Of a stretch of DNA of 10,322 nucleotides, positions 6,926-10,322 are shown one piece after another; positions within the stretch are counted from its first letter, which is position 1, and each line of letters starts with the position of its first letter. The notes below the pieces were generated by a model. The model made no database searches and was not told the origin of the DNA. It saw only the letters and a program-made list of their open reading frames with translations. A program made the position numbers and the translations under genes. Origin of the DNA: Crenotrichaceae bacterium (GTDB lineage Bacteria; Pseudomonadota; Gammaproteobacteria; Methylococcales; DRLZ01); contig DRLZ01000248.1 of assembly GCA_011322755.1 (NCBI GenBank), forward strand, positions 1 to 10,322. The letters run 5' to 3'.

Positions 6926-7253
6926 AATATCTTTAGTACGATCAGCTTCTCAAGGTGATCAGGAATCGATTGAGTTGTGTCCTCATGCCATTCATATCGT
7001 ACGACACTTGGTGTGTCATCTTGACGATGCTATCAATTTGACACTATCGATCCACTCTGGTGGTTCTCTCGCCGAAATTATTATGCCAGTCTCGCTGGTT
7101 GTTTGCTGTCGCGTTATAATCGACAATCACGATGTGCTTGTGCAGTGAAAAATTCAAGATTTCCTTCTCGTTTATTCGCGGTTTTAGTTTATAGCTCAGT
7201 ATTGTTGTGAAGATAAACGATGTCTTGTTTCTCGTAATCCCATCGCTCTAAAA
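6926..7253. other. Gene-free stretch between tRNA-Asn and msrB, 328 nt
   Basis: No coding frame or RNA gene is visible. Two hairpin regions stand out. GATCA-G-CTT-CTC-AAG-G-TGATC lies just after the tRNA (about 6941-6961). A nested one has outer stem ATCGT/ACGAT (6996-7000, 7024-7028) and inner stem GACAC/GTGTC (7003-7007, 7013-7017). Neither ends in a U-tract. Nearer msrB, GTTTAT (7187-7192) could pair with ATAAAC (7213-7218) in the mRNA leader. Confidence 0.5.
7115..7120 (+). promoter_or_regulatory. Possible -10 element for msrB-apeB
   Basis: A perfect TATAAT lies 133 nt before the msrB start. No recognisable -35 sits 16-18 nt upstream, so it would need an activator or another contact. The nearby TTGACA at 7038-7043 is too far away to pair with it. 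Transcription from here would give a leader of about 127 nt. Confidence 0.35.
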
Positions 7254-7667
7254 ATGACTGAAGACAAATTAATGCTGACAAATCAGGACTGGAAAAAACG
7301 TCTTACTCCGGAACAGTACCGGGTGTGTTTTCAAAAAGGAACTGAGCCGGCTTTTACTGGAAAATATACGGATTACAAGCATTCGGGTGAATATGTTTGT
7401 GTGTGCTGTGGTCAGCAATTGTTTGATTCCACGGCTAAGTTTGATTCTGGTTCTGGTTGGCCGAGCTTCTGGAAGCCGGTTTTGGATAAGGCGTTGAGGG
7501 AAAATCGAGATACCAGTCATGGTATGCTGCGAGTTGAAGTGGTTTGCTCAAATTGTAATGCGCATTTGGGGCATGTGTTTGAGGACGGGCCTCAGCCAAC
7601 AGGGTTGCGTTATTGTATAAACTCAGTGTGTCTGGAATTTAAAGGTGATGACTCTGGAAACAGCTAA
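7254..7667 (+). CDS. msrB: Peptide-methionine (R)-S-oxide reductase MsrB
   Basis: A 137-residue cytoplasmic-type enzyme that reduces the R form of methionine sulfoxide in proteins. The whole SelR domain is present: KGTEPAFTGKY (28-38), GWPSFWKPV (68-76), SHGMLRVEV (88-96), AHLGHVFEDGPQPTGLRYC (103-121). Zinc is bound by Cys49/Cys52 and Cys98/Cys101, both CxxC pairs. Catalytic Cys121 sits in RYCINS. The usual resolving cysteine in the loop before GWPSF is serine here (Ser67, DSGSGWP; E. coli has DSGCGWP), so another thiol, perhaps Cys126 or Cys51, or direct reductant attack must regenerate the enzyme. ATG 7254 gives an N-terminus typical of the family, although neither it nor ATG 7272 has a good ribosome binding site. 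Its 3' end overlaps apeB by 20 nt. Confidence 0.95.
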   Translation: MTEDKLMLTNQDWKKRLTPEQYRVCFQKGTEPAFTGKYTDYKHSGEYVCVCCGQQLFDSTAKFDSGSGWPSFWKPVLDKALRENRDTSHGMLRVEVVCSNCNAHLGHVFEDGPQPTGLRYCINSVCLEFKGDDSGNS

Positions 7668-8979
7668 CACAACTGCTCAGACACATGCGCAATCGCTACT
7701 GGATTTTATTGATGCCAGCCCGAGCCCTTGGCATGCTGTTGATAGTATTCAAGAACATCTTGATGAGGCTGGTTTTTTTCAGCTATATGAGCGGGAAAAC
7801 TGGAAGTTAAAGCGGGGTAAGTGCTACTACGTGATTCGTGATGACTCCTCCATCATCTTTTTCAGGCTCGGTCAGCAGCTGCTTCAGCAAACCGGTTTCA
7901 GAATTATTGGCGCACATACCGATTCGCCCGGGTTTCGGATTAAACCAAATGCTGTTATTCGCAAGCAGGAAACCTTGATGCTCGGTGTCGAGGTTTATGG
8001 TGGGCCGATTCTGGCGACATTTACAGATCGGGATCTCAGTTTGGCGGGACGGGTCAGTTTGCGATCAAACCGGCTATTACCGGAAATAAAACGGGTGCAT
8101 TTTTCACAGCCACTGGTTCGACTTCCGAATCTGGCGATTCACATGAATCGAAATGTGAATACAGATGGGCTAAAACTGAACAAGCAAACTGAGTTGCCAT
8201 TATTGTTTTCAGTCAATGGTGGTCAGCCTGAATCGACTGTCGATCAATTCAAGGTATTACTTGCTGAACATGTTGAGTGTCAGGCGGATGATATTCTTTC
8301 CTGGGAACTGGCTGTCTATGACACGCAGCCGGGGAGTTTTTGGGGTGCTCATTCAGAGTTTATAGCCAACAGTCAGTTGGATAATCTGGCCTCATGTCAT
8401 GCTGGACTCTCAGCCATGTTGTCTGCTCAATCTCAGCAAAGCGACTTCTCTCAAGTGTGTGCGTTTTTTGATCACGAGGAAATTGGCAGTGAATCTGTCA
8501 AAGGCGGAAATAGCAGTTTCTTGGCTGATGTTCTCAGTCGTAGCGTCATGTCGCTAGGACTGGATCAACAGCAATACCAGCAAACGCTTGCTAATAGTCT
8601 GTTAATCAGCGCAGATATGGCGCATGCCTGGCAACCTAGCTTTCCGTCAGCCTATGAACCTGATCATCATGTTCTGGTGAATAGCGGACCTGTGATTAAA
8701 GTCAACGCCAATCATCGATATGCTTCCAATGCGTTCACAGAGGCCGTATTTATTCGGTGTTGTGAGCAAGCTGGGGTTCCGTGGCAGCGTTATGTGCATC
8801 GCACTGACATTCCCTGTGGCAGTACCATTGGTCCTATGAGTGCGGCCAGATTAGGATTACAAACAGTTGATGTCGGGAATCCGATGTGGGCCATGCATAG
8901 CGCTCGCGAAAGTGCAGGAGTGCTAGATCACCATTATTTGATGAATGCTTTCGAGGTGTTTTTCAGCATAAAACATTGA
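7648..8979 (+). CDS. apeB: M18-family aminopeptidase ApeB
   Basis: A cytosolic di-zinc aminopeptidase of the aspartyl-aminopeptidase family, which trims N-terminal residues from peptides. From ATG 7648 it has 443 residues; GTG 7645, directly before it, would add one. I prefer ATG. Counting from GTG 7645, the metal-site motifs are GAHTDSPG with His91 and Asp93, SQLDNLAS with Asp246, DHEEIGS with Glu278/Glu279 (general base plus ligand), SADMAHAW with Asp323, and AMHSARE with His418. All core residues are intact and the length fits the family. The start lies inside the msrB end, overlapping by 20 nt, so the two are probably translationally coupled. GGA at 7634-7636 is the best available ribosome binding site. 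The link to MsrB suggests a protein repair and turnover operon, but that is inference. Confidence 0.95.
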   Translation: MTLETANTTAQTHAQSLLDFIDASPSPWHAVDSIQEHLDEAGFFQLYERENWKLKRGKCYYVIRDDSSIIFFRLGQQLLQQTGFRIIGAHTDSPGFRIKPNAVIRKQETLMLGVEVYGGPILATFTDRDLSLAGRVSLRSNRLLPEIKRVHFSQPLVRLPNLAIHMNRNVNTDGLKLNKQTELPLLFSVNGGQPESTVDQFKVLLAEHVECQADDILSWELAVYDTQPGSFWGAHSEFIANSQLDNLASCHAGLSAMLSAQSQQSDFSQVCAFFDHEEIGSESVKGGNSSFLADVLSRSVMSLGLDQQQYQQTLANSLLISADMAHAWQPSFPSAYEPDHHVLVNSGPVIKVNANHRYASNAFTEAVFIRCCEQAGVPWQRYVHRTDIPCGSTIGPMSAARLGLQTVDVGNPMWAMHSARESAGVLDHHYLMNAFEVFFSIKH

Positions 8980-9152
8980 ACTTGGCTTTTCTAACGCATT
9001 CAACCACATCAGTTTTCGAGGATTGATACAAAATTGCAACGATTGACCCGCGCATAAGCTGGTTGGAAGCTTGAAGTCACAAGCAATAGCTGGGGTGCAT
9101 GTGGATAGAGTGTGCAGTCCAGTTTTATGGTGACTGAATACGGTTTTTGATA

Positions 9153-9175
9153 GCTAGTCAAGGCATTTGGCTAGC
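9153..9175 (+). repeat. 9-bp hairpin downstream of apeB
   Basis: GCTAGTCAA (9153-9161) pairs with TTGGCTAGC (9167-9175) around a GGCAT loop, with a single G-T wobble. It is followed by CGTCTGTGTTTC, which is T-rich but not a clean U-tract. It may slow or stabilise the apeB 3' end. Confidence 0.5.
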
Positions 9176-9196
9176 CGTCTGTGTTTCAAATTTTTC

Positions 9197-9212
9197 GATC
9201 ATGACCATGATC
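9197..9212. promoter_or_regulatory. 16-bp palindromic dyad
   Basis: GATCATGACCATGATC is a perfect 7+2+7 inverted repeat. It could be a protein-binding site or, as RNA, a 6-bp hairpin with a GACC loop. TATCTATAC follows closely, but no convincing -35 is present. Confidence 0.3.
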
Positions 9213-9254
9213 TGGTTTTATCTATACAGAGAGTGTGTCGCTCAAATAGTTGTA

Positions 9255-9277
9255 GAGAAGCTGCATTCCAGCTTTTT
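9255..9277 (+). terminator. Probable intrinsic terminator, plus strand
   Basis: AAGCTG (9258-9263) pairs with CAGCTT (9269-9274) around CATTC, and the stem can extend through G-T and A-T pairs into the following T residues (to 9277). The T-run is short. It lies about 280 nt after apeB and would end either that transcript or a separate one. On the minus strand it has no U-tract. Confidence 0.5.
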
Positions 9278-9307
9278 AATTATGGTAGAGTGAAAAACGC
9301 AACATGT

Positions 9308-9667
9308 TTATGCCTGCTTTACTGGTCTATCAGCATTTAATGCATACCACCCAATACCAAGTCGATAAAGAAAGACCATCACGAAAGGGATTAAAATATA
9401 AAGTCCAAAACCAGTGGACATAGTAAGCCCTGACAAGGCTATCCCGGCGAATAATATGAGAGTGCTGTTGACTTGCCAGTTAAAATGAGATTCTAGCCAC
9501 GTTCCTGCAACATCAGCCCTTTTCATGAAATTGATTATGAGGCCAACAAGTAAAGGGACGCCTGCTAATGCAAAAGCCAGTATATGACAAAAATAAACGA
9601 TAGCAGCGAATTTTTTTAATGACTGTGTTTTTTCGTCGTCGATTTGATTGTGTATAGTTTCACCCAT
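9308..9667 (-). CDS. Small COG3671-type inner-membrane protein of unknown function
   Basis: A 119-residue protein with three predicted membrane helices, at about residues 20-46 (FAAIVYFCHILAFALAGVPL...), 67-85 (VNSTLILFAGIALSGLTMS) and 86-107 (GFGLYILIPFVMVFLYRLGIGW). Between the first two is a soluble loop, MKRADVAGTWLESHFNWQ (48-65). This loop, with its W-LESHF-WQ pattern, is the mark of a widespread family of uncharacterised proteobacterial membrane proteins (COG3671, DUF4870-like). The start is ATG 9667, supported by AGAGGA about 7 nt upstream. It converges with apeB and stands alone. No function is known and I assign none; the family call rests on the loop and the helix pattern. Confidence 0.8.
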   Translation of the reverse strand: MGETIHNQIDDEKTQSLKKFAAIVYFCHILAFALAGVPLLVGLIINFMKRADVAGTWLESHFNWQVNSTLILFAGIALSGLTMSTGFGLYILIPFVMVFLYRLGIGWYALNADRPVKQA

Positions 9668-9780
9668 AATAAATCCTCTTTTGTATCTAAGAAAACAAGG
9701 GGTAATTTCTTCTGCTCTCTACTGGCACGTATTTCTAGTGAGTCTTCATAAGGTTGTTGTGAATTCAAGACGACGATGCA

Positions 9781-9797
9781 ATCAGTTTATAACTGAT
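9781..9797. promoter_or_regulatory. 17-bp perfect dyad upstream of the membrane-protein gene
   Basis: ATCAGTT-TAT-AACTGAT is a perfect 7+3+7 inverted repeat, 114 nt before the minus-strand start codon at 9667. It could be an operator for that gene or for the putative plus-strand transcript. No regulator can be named. Confidence 0.3.
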
Positions 9798-9978
9798 ACG
9801 AAATACGAGCTAAAGACTATGCGTTAAATACCCACCCATATTACCTTTGTGTGGGCAATATTCAGTAAATCAAGGGGGTTGGGTGATATAGGTATAAATA
9901 TAGTTATGACGTTATGCAGTCGCTGTAAGCAATTCAAGTCGATCAGAATATTTCTCAGGAATGTTTGATAATTATGAC

Positions 9979-10000
9979 TTGATTCTGCGATTTCAATGTG
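9979..10000 (+). repeat. Imperfect 22-bp direct repeat, copy 1
   Basis: This copy matches 10288-10309 at 19 of 22 positions, sharing the core TGCGATTTCAA. An 11-bp inverted match, ATTCTGCGATT (9982-9992 against 10180-10190), adds a third partial copy. Confidence 0.5.
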
Positions 10001-10052
10001 GATAACAGGGGGTAAGATATTGGTTTCACAAGGGTTGAAAAAATCTTAGCTT

Positions 10053-10080
10053 CACCCATCGGTTAAATGGGTGTTTTTTT
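10053..10080 (+). terminator. Strong intrinsic terminator without an obvious gene
   Basis: CACCCAT (10053-10059) pairs perfectly with ATGGGTG (10067-10073) around a 7-nt loop, and seven T residues follow (10074-10080). It works only on the plus strand. No plus-strand gene precedes it closely, which is why a small RNA is proposed here. Confidence 0.88.
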
Positions 10081-10153
10081 AACCACTGTAGATTTAAGAC
10101 CTCGCGCCTTGTGTTGTAGTGAAGTCACGGATTCAGGTATGAATTCAGATTAC

Positions 10154-10175
10154 TTTCAATCATTGCAGATTGAAA
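10154..10175. repeat. 8-bp hairpin downstream of the orphan terminator
   Basis: TTTCAATC (10154-10161) pairs perfectly with GATTGAAA (10168-10175) around ATTGCA. It has no U-tract. The arms resemble the TTTCAA core of the nearby repeats, so it may have arisen from inverted copies of them. Confidence 0.4.
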
Positions 10176-10287
10176 TTTGAATCGCAGAATTTTCTGGAAG
10201 CATATTATCCTGAAAGCACTAATTTACGGCATATCTTGAGAAGATGCGTGCGTAGAACAAATGCGGTTCTGAAAATATACAATCAGT

Positions 10288-10309
10288 TTGCTTGTGCGAT
10301 TTCAAAGTG
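10288..10309 (+). repeat. Imperfect 22-bp direct repeat, copy 2
   Basis: Partner of 9979-10000, differing at three positions, and placed 13 nt from the window end. The two copies flank the candidate terminator region, 309 nt apart start to start. Confidence 0.5.
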
Positions 10310-10322
10310 ATCTTTATTCGAA

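Larger units (their letters stand above)
8980..9307. other. Hairpin-rich intergenic region between convergent apeB and the membrane gene, 328 nt
   Basis: No coding frame is credible. The stretch holds small hairpins AAGCT/AGCTT and GCTTG/CAAGC near 9058-9086, then three larger dyads between 9153 and 9277 that are listed separately. The last of these looks like a plus-strand terminator. The arrangement would suit either a long apeB 3' tail or a separate small RNA. Confidence 0.5.
9979..10080 (+). ncRNA. Candidate small RNA or orphan structured transcript (5' end uncertain)
   Basis: A strong plus-strand terminator has no coding gene upstream on its strand for over a kilobase (apeB ends at 8979). 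Just before it a nested hairpin is visible: TAAGAT (10013-10018) pairs with ATCTTA (10043-10048), and inside it TTTCA (10024-10028) pairs with TGAAA (10036-10040). This hairpin-plus-terminator layout is typical of bacterial small RNAs. The 5' end is a guess: the AT-rich GTATAAATATAG at 9892-9903 could serve as a -10 region, giving a transcript of about 170 nt, but no good -35 is present. It matches no RNA family I recognise. It could also be the leader of a short peptide such as the 14-codon frame from ATG 9961. Confidence 0.35.
9668..10322. other. Gene-free stretch to window end, 655 nt, with repeats, hairpins and an orphan terminator
   Basis: No protein gene is supported on either strand. 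The region holds a 17-bp dyad (9781-9797), a short hairpin CCCAC/GTGGG (9831-9835, 9851-9855), three related copies of a TGCGATT-containing element, a structured segment ending in a strong terminator (10013-10080), an 8-bp hairpin at 10154-10175, and a weaker AGAAC/GTTCT hairpin near 10254-10270. It looks like a non-coding RNA region or the leader of a gene beyond the window. Confidence 0.55.

Noticed and set aside
7038..7043. Perfect -35 hexamer TTGACA upstream of msrB
   Set aside because: No -10-like hexamer occurs 16-18 nt downstream (TGGTTC there), and the TATAAT at 7115 is far too distant.
9723..9737. TGGCACG resembling a sigma-54 promoter -24 element
   Set aside because: After the 4-nt gap the -12 element should resemble TTGC; the sequence is TCTA, so the second half is missing.
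9906..9968. 20-codon plus-strand ORF (MTLCSRCKQF...) with a CxxC motif
   Set aside because: It has no well-spaced ribosome binding site, no family resemblance, and a length easily reached by chance.
10283..10321. Minus-strand frame reading into the window end with a stop at 10283-10285 (ends EIAQAN)
   Set aside because: Only 12 codons are visible, too few to tell a gene's C-terminus from a random open frame.

Overview
The window is about 10.3 kb of ordinary-looking chromosome from a gammaproteobacterium. Base composition is moderate, roughly mid-40s percent G+C by eye. Evidence for the lineage is an ErpA tail nearly identical in layout to the enterobacterial protein, an ErpA/AnmK/M23-peptidase neighbourhood common in Pseudomonas-like and marine gammaproteobacteria, a ParC that aligns closely with E. 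coli ParC, and a YfdX-family protein. I cannot name genus or species. There is no IS element, CRISPR array, phage gene or clear island boundary.

Layout. 1-198 is the 3' end of erpA (+). It converges on a minus-strand pair: anmK (228-1340), preceded by an M23 murein endopeptidase of MepM/OapA type (1416-2792) that carries a lipoprotein signal. A 594-nt gene-free stretch follows, then parC (3387-5603, +), with a clear intrinsic terminator at 5789-5815. Next is a gene for a secreted YfdX-family protein (5887-6840, +). tRNA-Asn(GTT) begins only 9 nt after that stop codon, and a strong promoter-like sequence for it lies inside the yfdX coding end. Then come msrB (7254-7667) and apeB, an M18 aminopeptidase (7648-8979), which overlap and are probably translated together. 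On the minus strand 9308-9667 encodes a small COG3671-type membrane protein. The last 655 nt have no recognisable protein gene. They do hold a strong plus-strand terminator that belongs to no visible gene, several hairpins and a small family of related repeats; this is the best place to look for an undescribed transcript.

How the genes fit together. The M23 peptidase and AnmK both concern cell-wall turnover: one cuts cross-links, the other phosphorylates the anhydro-MurNAc released by wall recycling. ErpA delivers Fe-S clusters, and MsrB repairs oxidised methionine. ParC decatenates chromosomes. YfdX proteins are envelope proteins of uncertain, stress-linked role. Apart from the M23-anmK and msrB-apeB pairs, I see no evidence that these genes form one system. 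The notable signals are regulatory: the tRNA promoter embedded in a coding region, the orphan structured transcript near 9.98-10.08 kb, and hairpin-rich 3' regions. All promoter and small-RNA calls are by eye and have not been tested by computation.
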